44,212 nucleotides of DNA from Sporomusaceae bacterium UBA1887 (GCA_002337925.1 DDHB01000082.1:13380-57591); one strand, 5' to 3'. Shown: positions 26,508 to 34,088, counted from the first letter of the stretch. Notes: generated from the letters alone by a model not told the origin. Program-made: numbers and translations.

Positions 26508-26534
26508 AATAACCTCTCATCCTATTCCCGCGTT

Positions 26535-28001
26535 CTAAGCCCGGCGGTCTTGTTTGTTATTACTGTTAAAAAGCTGCTTTACTTTCTCTATCATACTGAT
26601 ATCCTTTTGAAGTTCACTGTCAAAGGCAGGTATACTTCCCAATACAGGAAGGTCCAGATAGCGCTGGACATCTTCACCGGTACGGACCGTTTTATTCAAG
26701 TATTCCAGTGCAAATGCCACTCCCGTTCCGGTAAACAAGCCTAATATAGCGGCAATAACCATATTCAGGAGTTTCTTGGGCTTTATCGGTTTTTCCGGCG
26801 CAATGGCCGTATCAATGATCTGGACATCGGTTGGCTCCATGACCTCACTGATCCTTGCTTCTTCATACCGCTTGGCCAGCATTATATAGATTTCCTGCGA
26901 AACACTTGCATCCCGCATAACTTTGACTAAGCCTTGCTCTTTAGCGGGCAGCTTACTGATTTGTTCTTCGCCCTGGTCAATCAGCTTACGCAAGGCCTGC
27001 TTTTGAGCATTCGATACGGCAACCTCTGCCTCTGCCTCAAGCTTTGCCTGCAAGAGGCCTTGATGAACCGGATTAGCTGACAGAGCATCAGCATTAACGA
27101 CCTTAGCAATCTCTGCATTCAGCTTGCTGCGCGTTTCAGCAATAGCAGCTTTGGTTGCCATGACCTGTGGATGTTTATTGGTATAGTTCTGCTGTAAGCT
27201 GACCAAATTGACTTCCAATTCAGCTAGCTTCAGTTTGTATTGCTGAATAACGGGGCTTTCGGCTATAAAACCGGGCTTTTGTCCTGACAGCTGACTTTGC
27301 GCACTGGCAAGCTTGGCCTTTGCCGTCTCAGCTGCAATTTGATTATCTGCTGTCAACTTATCAATTGTAGCCAGTTTATCAATTAGTGCCTTTGTCTCCT
27401 CTGTTGGAGCAGTTATTTTCTGATTTTGTTTGTATTTTTGCAAAGCACTTTCTGCTGCTTCCAATTCTTTCTTCGACTCCTGCAGGCGCCCGCCAATGAA
27501 CTCCTTTACCTTCGATTGCTCTCCACGGACCAGGGAGATCATTCTATCGATAAAAGTGTTGACCAGTGTATTTGCAATTAGCTGCGCTTCTTCCGGCGTT
27601 CCCGCCTGTACCTTGATATTCAGAATTTCTGTATCTTTTACCGGCTGAGTGGTAATTGTTTTGACGAAGTCTTCATATACCGGAACTTCTTCCTTATCCT
27701 GCTGAGTCTGATCAATGACAGATTGTACTACCGTACGGCTCTTCAAAATTTCCGCATAGGTGGACATGACCTGCTTTGTCCCCATTGGATTCATAGAACC
27801 TAGACCGCCAAGCAATGAGTCCGCAAGTCCCTTCGACTGCTGCTTGACTCTAAGAGTGGTTTCCGCTTCATAAGTAGGAGGAAGTAAAAAGCTTACAATA
27901 AGGGCCATACTAACAAAAGCCGAAAAAACCGTAAAGATAAGCTTGCGTCTTTTTTTCAATATCTTTAAAATATCCCGTAAATCAAGTGTATTCTCGTCCA
28001 C
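26535..28001 (-). CDS. Wzz/GumC-type polysaccharide co-polymerase
   Basis: This inner-membrane protein controls chain length and couples polymerisation to export. A first transmembrane helix lies near residues 22 to 43, followed by YEAETTLRVKQQ of the Wzz domain. A long periplasmic coiled-coil runs from about 150 to 390 (LQESKKELEAAESALQKYKQ and following heptads). The second helix begins near LLNMVIAAILGLFTGTGVAFA, preceded by the proline-rich APEKPIKPKK. It has no kinase domain, so the separate CpsD-type gene supplies it. I prefer GTG 28001 over TTG 28019, because GGGGGA is seven bases upstream and the TTG lacks a clear site. A length of 488 residues fits the GumC/Wzc-like group with a large periplasmic part, as needed to meet an outer-membrane exporter. 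Confidence 0.92.
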   Translation of the reverse strand: MDENTLDLRDILKILKKRRKLIFTVFSAFVSMALIVSFLLPPTYEAETTLRVKQQSKGLADSLLGGLGSMNPMGTKQVMSTYAEILKSRTVVQSVIDQTQQDKEEVPVYEDFVKTITTQPVKDTEILNIKVQAGTPEEAQLIANTLVNTFIDRMISLVRGEQSKVKEFIGGRLQESKKELEAAESALQKYKQNQKITAPTEETKALIDKLATIDKLTADNQIAAETAKAKLASAQSQLSGQKPGFIAESPVIQQYKLKLAELEVNLVSLQQNYTNKHPQVMATKAAIAETRSKLNAEIAKVVNADALSANPVHQGLLQAKLEAEAEVAVSNAQKQALRKLIDQGEEQISKLPAKEQGLVKVMRDASVSQEIYIMLAKRYEEARISEVMEPTDVQIIDTAIAPEKPIKPKKLLNMVIAAILGLFTGTGVAFALEYLNKTVRTGEDVQRYLDLPVLGSIPAFDSELQKDISMIEKVKQLFNSNNKQDRRA

Positions 28002-28028
28002 TCTTGTTCCCCCGCTCAAATCTTTCTC

Positions 28029-28670
28029 TTAATCTTCATTACCCAATCTGTCCACTTGATAAATCGCCGTAATCCAAGGCAATACATCGGTAGCGAAGGT
28101 AATCTTGCCGTTACTGGTTAAGTACACCACATCGCCTTCATTTAAAGCAACATTCTGGCTAATATCGCCATTTTTTAGCAGCTTAAGCAAATTGACTTTT
28201 TGAGGCTTGTCCACGTTATTTTTATGAATGACGAAGATTTCTTTCTTGGCCGCACGTTTGGTATAGCTCCCTGCCATCCCGACAGCATCCAGCAGGTTAT
28301 GCTGTTTCTCCAGTTCATACATGCCAGGCTTATTCACTTCTCCCAGCACGTATACGCGCGTAGTGCGGAATTTTGCAATATTTACTGTGACATTAGGATC
28401 TTTGACATAATTGCCAAGCTTAGCCGTCAGTGCCGTTGTTAGTTCTCCCGGTGTCATTCCCTGCGCAGTCAGTTCACCGGCCAACGGAAAAGCTACTTTA
28501 CCATCAGGACGGATAATAAGTTCTTCATTTTTCAGATCTTCGTAGCCCCAGACGCCAATACTCAGTACATCGCCGGGCCCTAGCTTATATTCATCAGGCT
28601 GGGCCGAAACATACGCCACATTCAGAGCCAATAGAGCTGCTGCTACACCTGATGCTACAACCTTCTTCAT
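28029..28670 (-). CDS. Wza-like polysaccharide export protein
   Basis: This is a polysaccharide export protein of the OPX family, which forms the exit pore or its periplasmic part. A signal peptide (VVASGVAAALLALNVAYVSA) precedes YKLGPGDVLSIGVWGYEDL, the poly-export domain. RVYVLGEVNKPGMYEL then starts the single SLBB domain, and a C-terminal FATDVLPWITAIYQV helix ends the protein. There is no lipobox cysteine, and at 213 residues it is much shorter than E. coli Wza (about 380), with one SLBB repeat instead of more. So it may cover only the periplasm, or the membrane-spanning part may be built differently. AGGAGG is seven bases before ATG 28670. It is the first gene of the long operon. Upstream there is a small ORF and a pair of alternative hairpins that may control entry into the operon. 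Confidence 0.93.
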   Translation of the reverse strand: MKKVVASGVAAALLALNVAYVSAQPDEYKLGPGDVLSIGVWGYEDLKNEELIIRPDGKVAFPLAGELTAQGMTPGELTTALTAKLGNYVKDPNVTVNIAKFRTTRVYVLGEVNKPGMYELEKQHNLLDAVGMAGSYTKRAAKKEIFVIHKNNVDKPQKVNLLKLLKNGDISQNVALNEGDVVYLTSNGKITFATDVLPWITAIYQVDRLGNED

Positions 28671-28762
28671 GATTTTCCTCCTAAATGTCGAATAATGTTA
28701 TTTAGTAATTCTTTTCTTTCCAACAATATCCTGCCTTGCGAAATAATTGATTCTTTGAATTG

Positions 28763-28804
28763 CCTTTGTAAATAGGAAAAAGCGCCTATTTACAAAAGGC
28801 GCTT
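28763..28804 (-). terminator. intrinsic terminator overlapped by an alternative hairpin
   Basis: On the minus strand AAGCGCC (28804-28798) pairs with GGCGCTT (28786-28780) and is followed by TTTTT, an intrinsic terminator after the small ORF. The loop and flank of that hairpin, CCTTTTGTAAATAGG (28799-28785), can pair instead with CCTATTTACAAAGG (28776-28763), a 14-bp stem with one bulge. The two structures cannot form together. The first Wza-like codon is about 90 bases downstream. Confidence 0.75.
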
Positions 28805-28813
28805 CGTATCGAT

Positions 28814-29023
28814 TCAGCACTTCTTCCCTTTGCATTTAAAGGCAAAAGAAACATAATCCTGCAACGCCTCTTCCAGCGTATGCACCTGTGCCTGAGTTAA
28901 ATTATCTATTTTAGCTACACCAACAGCTTCGCGGATTATCTCATCAATCTGAAAGCTGCGATAGCCTAAGTTCTCCAACTGCTGGATATATTGGACCAAA
29001 CGTTCATGTTGTGCCGACATCAT
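28814..29023 (-). CDS. small hypothetical protein ahead of the export operon
   Basis: I do not recognise this protein. It is 69 residues from ATG 29023 (or 68 from the adjacent ATG 29020). The frame extends to 29038, but AAGGAAGG then lies inside the coding part and correctly precedes 29023. The sequence looks all-helical and charged: HERLVQYIQQLENLGYRSFQIDEIIREAV and a second helix LTQAQVHTLEEALQDYVSFAF. It ends in CKGKKC, a possible thiol or metal pair. There is no signal peptide or membrane segment. A good promoter (TATAAT) and a palindrome lie upstream, and a terminator follows. The position between the CpsB-type phosphatase and the Wza-like gene suggests a regulator or leader product for polysaccharide export, but this rests on context alone. 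Confidence 0.75.
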   Translation of the reverse strand: MMSAQHERLVQYIQQLENLGYRSFQIDEIIREAVGVAKIDNLTQAQVHTLEEALQDYVSFAFKCKGKKC

Positions 29024-29043
29024 ACAACCTTCCTTCATATACC

Positions 29044-29074
29044 TACAATAGTCCTATGCATTAGGACTATTGTA
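29044..29074. promoter_or_regulatory. 13-bp palindrome in the 5' region of the small ORF
   Basis: TACAATAGTCCTA and its exact complement are separated by five bases, TGCAT on the plus strand. The site lies between the predicted -10 box and the ribosome binding site of the small ORF. It could be a protein operator just downstream of the transcription start or an mRNA hairpin. No T-run in the minus direction argues against a terminator. Confidence 0.65.
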
Positions 29075-29091
29075 TCATTTTGTTGATTTTC

Positions 29092-29120
29092 ATTATAATT
29101 TAGATTCCATTAATTTTCCA
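29092..29120 (-). promoter_or_regulatory. sigma-A-type promoter for small ORF / export operon
   Basis: On the minus strand TGGAAA (29120-29115) and TATAAT (29097-29092) are separated by 17 bases. The -10 box is perfect, and the -35 box matches 4 of 6 positions of TTGACA. It follows the terminator of the phosphatase gene and is the best promoter I can see before the polysaccharide operon. Confidence 0.6.
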
Positions 29121-29156
29121 GCTATTTTGTACGCTATTTTCCGACAATTTCAGCAC

Positions 29157-29187
29157 AACAAAAAGTCCACCAGGATCGGTGGACTTT
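29157..29187 (-). terminator. intrinsic terminator after cpsB-type phosphatase
   Basis: A 10-bp stem AAAGTCCACC/GGTGGACTTT with a six-base loop is followed on the minus strand by TTTTTGTTG. It begins three bases after the phosphatase stop and ends the LPS-core operon. Confidence 0.88.
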
Positions 29188-29189
29188 CG

Positions 29190-29981
29190 TTACCCTAACA
29201 TACTCGCGATTCGCTTCCATATTCCATGCTTCTTCACAACTGCAATTTTTTGTACATCAGTAATAATAATATCATCACTGCTGATAACAGCTGAGGAATT
29301 ATCCGTAAAAATCTGCCGTGTTATCTTTTCACCGACCAGAGATACTGATTTCGCTTGAGCTTCCGTCAGACGAGGTGTACGGGTCTTCGGGCCGTGAGTA
29401 TCCGAGCCAAAAAAATGTACAAGATTACTATTCAGCAATGTCTCCGCCGTCTTCATCGCCCTGTCACCCATTTTGCCTACTAGGCTTGGTCCATTGACCT
29501 GCATGAGGATACCTTTGTTCACCCATTCTACAATCAGTTCCGGATTATGGGCGATCTGCGGATGCCGCTCCGGGTGGGCTAGAATAGGGCTAATGCCCCG
29601 AGCCTGCAGGGTAAAGAAGAATTCCTCAGTATACTGAGGAATATGCGTGGCAGGCAGTTCCACCAGCATATATTTCCCCCCGTTTATGCAATAAGGGCCA
29701 GGCCCTTTAATCAAGTCGAGAATATCCATATTGAGGGCAACTTCTGCACCAGGAATGACAGTAAGTGCTATATTCTCCCGTCTCAATTCCAAGCTCAGTT
29801 CCCTACAAAGATTCTGAATTGTTGACCAATCTGGCAGCCAGCATCCTTCGATGACATGGGGAGTAGCGGCAATAACAACCGTACCATTATCTAACGCAAT
29901 CCGGGCCATCGCCAATGAGTCTTCCATTGTTTTTGCACCATCATCAATACCGGGCAAAATATGGCTATGTAAGTCTATCAT
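29190..29981 (-). CDS. CpsB/CapC-type PHP tyrosine phosphatase
   Basis: This metal-dependent phosphotyrosine phosphatase of the PHP fold removes phosphate from CpsD-type kinases. IDLHSHILPGIDDGAKTMEDSL at the N-terminus supplies the first metal ligands. ATPHVIEG, PGAEVALN, AHPERHPQIA, and FFGSDTHGPKTR supply further His and Asp ligands. The arrangement matches YwqE, CpsB and Wzb-replacing enzymes of Firmicutes. I choose ATG 29981 (263 residues), which overlaps the stop of the GT9 gene as ATGA and has GGAG seven bases upstream; the longer GTG 29993 start is less likely. It lies in the LPS-core operon rather than with its probable substrate kinase, about 3 kb away, an arrangement that may tie phosphatase level to LPS-core expression. 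Confidence 0.92.
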   Translation of the reverse strand: MIDLHSHILPGIDDGAKTMEDSLAMARIALDNGTVVIAATPHVIEGCWLPDWSTIQNLCRELSLELRRENIALTVIPGAEVALNMDILDLIKGPGPYCINGGKYMLVELPATHIPQYTEEFFFTLQARGISPILAHPERHPQIAHNPELIVEWVNKGILMQVNGPSLVGKMGDRAMKTAETLLNSNLVHFFGSDTHGPKTRTPRLTEAQAKSVSLVGEKITRQIFTDNSSAVISSDDIIITDVQKIAVVKKHGIWKRIASMLG

Positions 29982-31024
29982 TTTATTCTCCACAACGTAT
30001 TTTGTACTGCAGCCAGTACTGGCTCCACTTCAATTGCCGCTAAACACCGCTTACCTTCCGGGCACTCCCTTTTCCAACAGTTACGGCATTCTGCTTGTAC
30101 TGTCAGCACCGTATGACAATCACCATAAGGGCCGTTTCTCGCAGGATCGGTAGGGCCAAACAAGGCAATTACCGGCGTTTGCATCGCAGCAGCTAAGTGC
30201 ATGGGACCTGTGTCACCACCGATAAAGCAACAGGCTCCTTTCATCAGAAATGCCAGTTCTTTTAAGGTAGTTTGGCCAGTAAGATCAATTGCCTCTGGAC
30301 AGACATTGCGTATAGCTAGCGCCAAACTCCTATCATTCGCCGCACCGGTAATTACAGAAAGAATACCACTTCCCTTCAATGCCGCTGCCAGCTGGCTAAA
30401 GCGTTCGACTGGCCAGCATTTGCTGGGCCAATTGGTTCCGGGTGCCAGTATGACATAAGGGTGGCCAGCAGGCAGTCCTGCCTGAGCAGCAATAGCCGCA
30501 CCATTTATCTCCTCTCCAGGGGTATTGTTCACTGTAAAGGTTGCCGTTTTTACCTCACAACCTAAAAACCGGGCAACATCCAAGTATCGTTCTACAACAT
30601 GACCTTTACTGTATGCTCCACAGACCGGCCTGCTGACCCATCCGCTTAGCTCCCGCATATTACAGTAGCCCACGCGCTGTTTTGCACCGCTTAGAGCTAC
30701 AATGGCTGCACTTTTAAATAACCCTTGCAGATCAAGAGCCAAATCAAATTGACGCATCTTTAGTTTATCGGCAAACTCAGGGCTGTATTTGAGTAAACCC
30801 GCAAATGATTTAAATTTAGGTTTATCAAACAGAATAATTTCATCTATAGCAGGATTGTTAGTTAACAGATCATAGGCTGGTTTTTCCACCACCCAGGTAA
30901 TTCTTGCCTGAGGATACTCCTGTTTCAAGGCATGAGCTACCGGCAGTGCATGGATTACATCACCGATAGCACTGAGCTTAACGATGAGGATATTTTTATA
31001 TTGGATGCTAGGGGAGATTGCCAC
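29978..31024 (-). CDS. GT9-family LPS heptosyltransferase, start inside a repeat
   Basis: This is a family 9 glycosyltransferase of the WaaC/WaaF type, expected to add heptose to the LPS inner core from ADP-heptose on the cytoplasmic face. NILIVKLSAIGDVIHALPVA is the N-terminal signature. ALDLQGLFKSA, VILAPGTNWPSKCWPVERF and FIGGDTGPMHLAAAM are further hallmark motifs, and LFGPTDPARNGPYG follows near residue 285. The length of 348 is normal. The only canonical start codon between the upstream in-frame stop and the conserved NILIVK segment is GTG 31024. That GTG and the GAGGAG nine bases before it both belong to a dispersed 33-base repeat. The first three residues (M-A-I) are therefore repeat-derived. 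It lies after rfaE1 and rfaE2, which fits an LPS-core role. Confidence 0.92.
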   Translation of the reverse strand: MAISPSIQYKNILIVKLSAIGDVIHALPVAHALKQEYPQARITWVVEKPAYDLLTNNPAIDEIILFDKPKFKSFAGLLKYSPEFADKLKMRQFDLALDLQGLFKSAAIVALSGAKQRVGYCNMRELSGWVSRPVCGAYSKGHVVERYLDVARFLGCEVKTATFTVNNTPGEEINGAAIAAQAGLPAGHPYVILAPGTNWPSKCWPVERFSQLAAALKGSGILSVITGAANDRSLALAIRNVCPEAIDLTGQTTLKELAFLMKGACCFIGGDTGPMHLAAAMQTPVIALFGPTDPARNGPYGDCHTVLTVQAECRNCWKRECPEGKRCLAAIEVEPVLAAVQNTLWRIK

Positions 31025-31048
31025 GTTGCTTCGCTCCTCGCAATGACA
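31016..31048. repeat. 33-base dispersed repeat, copy 1
   Basis: The plus strand reads GATTGCCACG then TTGCTTCGCTCCTCG then CAATGACA. Copies 2 and 3 (31072, 38818) differ at only a few central bases. The repeat has ATTGC/GCAAT inverted ends and looks like a REP-type element; similar sequences are common in many bacterial genomes. This copy overlaps the start of the GT9 gene. Confidence 0.88.
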
Positions 31049-31071
31049 AATAGGTTCTGGCTAAAAGAAGG

Positions 31072-31104
31072 GATTGCCACGTCGCACTGCTCCTCGCAAT
31101 GACA
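31072..31104. repeat. 33-base dispersed repeat, copy 2
   Basis: It has the same orientation as copy 1, 56 bases away, in the gap between rfaE2 and the GT9 gene. It reads GATTGCCACGTCGC then ACTGCTCCTCGCAATGACA. It also carries GAGGAG-N9-GTG on the minus strand, but its GTG frame reaches a TAG before the GT9 coding region. Confidence 0.88.
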
Positions 31105-31122
31105 TGACACGCGACAGTGGCA

Positions 31123-31593
31123 CTAGGTTGATTCGCTTATTTTCTTGATAATATTTGAAGATGACCGACCGACGACTTCGGGGATTAATACTGTTTTACC
31201 ACCATGACGGGCAACTATTGCCGCCTCTGGAATATCCTCAATGCAATAATCTCCGCCCTTGACGTAAATATCGGGCTTAGTCTCGCTGATCAAACTCTCG
31301 GCAGTGCGCTCATCAAAAATAACCACGTAGTCTACTGCCGCAAGCGCAGCCACTACTTCACCCCGATCCTCTTGATGATTAACCGGACGGGTGGGTCCTT
31401 TTAATTCTCTTACGGAGCGGTCACTGTTAAGACCAACGATCAGGCAGTCCCCCAGTTTCCTGGCTTCTGCCAGATAACGAACATGGCCTGCGTGGATAAT
31501 GTCGAAACAGCCGTTGGTAAACACAATTATCTTACCAGCAGTTTTTATAATGCGGGCAACCTCTGCTATTTGCTCGCGCTTAATGAGCTTCAT
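31123..31593 (-). CDS. rfaE2: D-glycero-beta-D-manno-heptose 1-phosphate adenylyltransferase
   Basis: This cytidylyltransferase-fold enzyme makes ADP-D-glycero-D-manno-heptose, the donor for LPS inner core. IIVFTNGCFDIIHAGHVRYL holds the HxGH nucleotide-binding motif. LIVGLNSDRSVRELKGPTRP is the substrate region, and GRSSSNIIKKI is the ISSTxxI-like C-terminal motif. I take ATG 31593 as the start: GGGAGG lies six bases before it, and the longer reading to 31701 is only rfaE1 sequence in another frame. At 156 residues it is the normal size for the separate RfaE2 domain, which in E. coli is fused to RfaE1 as HldE. It overlaps rfaE1 by 14 bases, so the two are translationally coupled. Confidence 0.94.
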   Translation of the reverse strand: MKLIKREQIAEVARIIKTAGKIIVFTNGCFDIIHAGHVRYLAEARKLGDCLIVGLNSDRSVRELKGPTRPVNHQEDRGEVVAALAAVDYVVIFDERTAESLISETKPDIYVKGGDYCIEDIPEAAIVARHGGKTVLIPEVVGRSSSNIIKKISEST

Positions 31594-32584
31594 GGTGGCC
31601 TCCCAGAACTTCCTGCAATTCTTTTGGCGTGGCTGTTGCTGTACCCGGTTTTCTGACAACAATGCCAGCAGCAAAATTGGCCAAACAGGCTGCTTCTTCA
31701 TAGGTTGCTCCGGCTGCTACAGCTAGAATCATTGCGGCGACAACCGTATCGCCTGCTCCGGTAACATCATAGACCTCACTCACATTCGTCACCGGAATAT
31801 GGGTTACTCTACCTGATCTTTCAAAAAGAGTCATGCCATCCGGACCTTGAGTAATCAGCACCGCTTCAGCTTGCAAGTCTGATAGAATACTTTTCCCTGC
31901 CTCAAGCAAAGATTTCTCATCTAGTGCTTTTAGCCCGACAGCAGCTGCTGCTTCCGATTCATTCTGTTTCACAAGTGAGATACCTTTATATACCATGACC
32001 TTATAGCGTGAATCCACGATGGATGGTTTGCCATGTAATCGACAAGTCTCAATCGCTGCTTGCAAAACTGCTTGGGTTACAGTAGCACCACCATAATCAC
32101 TTAATACTACAGCATCCATTTGTGGAACTACACGCTGTACATAGTCGATCATTTGTCTTTCAACCTCCGGAGATAAAGCCGCTTTGTTCTCCCGATCAAT
32201 GCGGACCACTTGCTGCCGTACTGTAGCCTGTCCTCCGGCCATTACACGAGTCTTGGTAATAGTTGTTCGTGAGCTATCTGGTATGAAACCTGCTGTTACC
32301 ACTCCCTTAGAGCCTAAGATCCGCGTGAGCTCCTGTCCGGGAAAATCGTTACCCAGAATACCTACTGCATACACTTTACCGCCTAATGTAGCCGCATTGT
32401 GCACGGCATTAGCAGCGCCACCAGGAACAACATTCTCCGCAGTATGTTCCAGAATTAGGACAGGCGCCTCCCGTGAAATCCGGGAAATGCGCCCTTCTAA
32501 ATACACATCGGCAATCATGTCTCCAATGAGCATAATTTTTTTATCTTGCATCTTCGTTACAATTTGCAACAATTTTTCTCGCAT
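31580..32584 (-). CDS. rfaE1: D-beta-D-heptose 7-phosphate kinase
   Basis: This PfkB-family sugar kinase phosphorylates heptose-7-phosphate at C1 in the ADP-heptose pathway. IMLIGDMIADVYLEGRISRISREAP resembles the HldE N-terminus. VPGGAANAVHNAATLGGKV is the substrate-binding N-terminal PfkB motif. VVLSDYGGATVTQAVLQAA, LITQGPDGMTLFE and SEVYDVTGAGDTVVAAM follow, and DVTGAGDTV contains the catalytic Asp and anion hole. The 334 residues fit. GAGGAT precedes ATG 32584, 15 bases after the LptD-like stop. The whole chain lptD-like, rfaE1, rfaE2, GT9 and phosphatase reads as one operon. Neither gmhA nor gmhB, needed for the other heptose steps, is in this window. Confidence 0.95.
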   Translation of the reverse strand: MREKLLQIVTKMQDKKIMLIGDMIADVYLEGRISRISREAPVLILEHTAENVVPGGAANAVHNAATLGGKVYAVGILGNDFPGQELTRILGSKGVVTAGFIPDSSRTTITKTRVMAGGQATVRQQVVRIDRENKAALSPEVERQMIDYVQRVVPQMDAVVLSDYGGATVTQAVLQAAIETCRLHGKPSIVDSRYKVMVYKGISLVKQNESEAAAAVGLKALDEKSLLEAGKSILSDLQAEAVLITQGPDGMTLFERSGRVTHIPVTNVSEVYDVTGAGDTVVAAMILAVAAGATYEEAACLANFAAGIVVRKPGTATATPKELQEVLGGHHEAH

Positions 32585-32599
32585 CTATTTCATCCTCGC

Positions 32600-33982
32600 T
32601 TACCATTTCACCGCATCTACTTTGACCCGGATCTCACTCCGTTTAGCCCGGTAGGTGATATCCGCCTCGAAACAATGCAGTGTGCGTCTCCATGTATAGT
32701 CTATGTCCTCCGTGCGTCCATGCTCCAGATCATAACGCATTTTTACACCCAAACCGTTTAGGCGATCTATTTGGTACATAAAACCAATTCTTCCTTCCTT
32801 GGCTACATCAATCCGGTCAAATTCATACGGCGTAGCGCCGATATCACTGCTGTAATTATACCCTAGCCAAGTAGCAAGTCGATCATTAGGCTTTATATCC
32901 AGACGGGAGTCAAAATGAAAAACACTGTTGTTTGCGTCATTATAGCCATAGAAATTACGGTTAAAGCCTGTACCTATTTTTAACGTAGTTTTCGAGCCCA
33001 GTACAATAGGATCGTGAGACAGGTACAAGGCAAACCCACTATGCGTTCCCCTTACCTTCCCTTCATTCCATTCTCCCCAGGCCGCTGACGCATCCAGCGT
33101 CAATGGGCTTGACCCTAACCGTTGTGAGTTTAGTTCAATGGAAAGTTCTGGTTCTTTTTTGATCCAGTCATGATCATCGTTTTCTTCATTTCCGTAGCCA
33201 AGCTTAGCTGTAAAATTGCTGTTGCGGCTGATTAAACCATACATTGGTTTAAAATTCACCTTGCTATAGTAGTCAAGGTTGGCAAAAGCCGCCAGTCGCG
33301 GGCTTAAAGGATATTCTAAATGTTGAGATATTCCGATACCATTATCTGAAGAGTAATTCGGTTTTGGAAAAGCTGCACTTGCCCCTTCACCCTCCCGCAA
33401 AGAAGACTGATACTTAGGCAAAGAAAAAATCACTGTATTCTTAATCCAAAATTTGGCATTATAGGCAATCATCTTGTCACCAGGCCATATCTCTACCCGC
33501 TCGGCACTAATATGATAATCAGGAACCTCTGCTGGACAACCGGTAACTGTTCCATCATTCATAGTGGTATGCACGGGAGACGTACTAATCGCTTTGCTGG
33601 TAATATGCAGACGCTCAATTGTTCCTTTGCTGGACTGCATGCTGCCGGTATGTTCATTCAGGTTATAGTGCATTCCTGTTGTTGTCAGTTTCATTCCTGG
33701 ACGGGAAAGCACAGCTTCACCATCTGTCCAGACTTCATTCTTCTGTGTATTACCCTTAAGAAGATTGGCCTCTACTTTATCCTGATTTTGCTTAATTTGA
33801 ACATTTCCTCTCGCATACAGATCGCCAGTAGAATCACTGAAATACAGTTCATCAGCCTCTACCACAATCGGCGCCTTTGTGTTGGAGGAGCTGTTTGCCG
33901 GCTTAGCAGGAGCCGCATTAGCCGTCCCAAATACAAAAATAAGGGCTAATAAGCCAATCATTACTTTTTTGGAGTTATTCAT
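32600..33982 (-). CDS. short LptD-like OstA/LPS-assembly protein
   Basis: This is a secreted outer-membrane-type protein related to LptD, the porin that inserts LPS into the outer leaflet. A signal peptide (MIGLLALIFVFGTANA) leads into an OstA/LptA jellyroll: VEADELYFSDSTGDLYARGNV near residues 40 to 60. GCPAEVPDYHISAERVEIWP and AKFWIKNTVIFSLPKY near 150 to 190 match the conserved LptD segment that bears the TCP-type cysteine and the PDW-like motif. A beta-barrel of alternating hydrophobic strands follows to a terminal tryptophan. The protein is 460 residues, far shorter than E. coli LptD (about 780), so strands may be fewer. The two N-terminal disulfide cysteines of E. coli LptD are not evident. 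It heads the heptose operon. AAGGAG precedes ATG 33982. A pure LptA role is possible but the barrel half argues against it. Confidence 0.85.
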   Translation of the reverse strand: MNNSKKVMIGLLALIFVFGTANAAPAKPANSSSNTKAPIVVEADELYFSDSTGDLYARGNVQIKQNQDKVEANLLKGNTQKNEVWTDGEAVLSRPGMKLTTTGMHYNLNEHTGSMQSSKGTIERLHITSKAISTSPVHTTMNDGTVTGCPAEVPDYHISAERVEIWPGDKMIAYNAKFWIKNTVIFSLPKYQSSLREGEGASAAFPKPNYSSDNGIGISQHLEYPLSPRLAAFANLDYYSKVNFKPMYGLISRNSNFTAKLGYGNEENDDHDWIKKEPELSIELNSQRLGSSPLTLDASAAWGEWNEGKVRGTHSGFALYLSHDPIVLGSKTTLKIGTGFNRNFYGYNDANNSVFHFDSRLDIKPNDRLATWLGYNYSSDIGATPYEFDRIDVAKEGRIGFMYQIDRLNGLGVKMRYDLEHGRTEDIDYTWRRTLHCFEADITYRAKRSEIRVKVDAVKW

Positions 33983-34088
33983 AAATTGCTCCTTCTATCA
34001 TTAACTTACAATATGTCCATCTACAACTAATTCGCTATATGATGCCTTTTTCCTGCCCCTTTCGACATAGTAATGAAAGGCAGAAATG

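Noticed and set aside
31072..31104. Second repeat copy as an alternative translation start for the GT9 gene
   Set aside because: Its GTG reading frame runs into a TAG before the coding region, so it cannot extend the protein.
31593..31701. Extended N-terminus of rfaE2
   Set aside because: The additional codons are rfaE1 sequence in another frame. The internal ATG has a well-placed ribosome site and starts at the family N-terminus.
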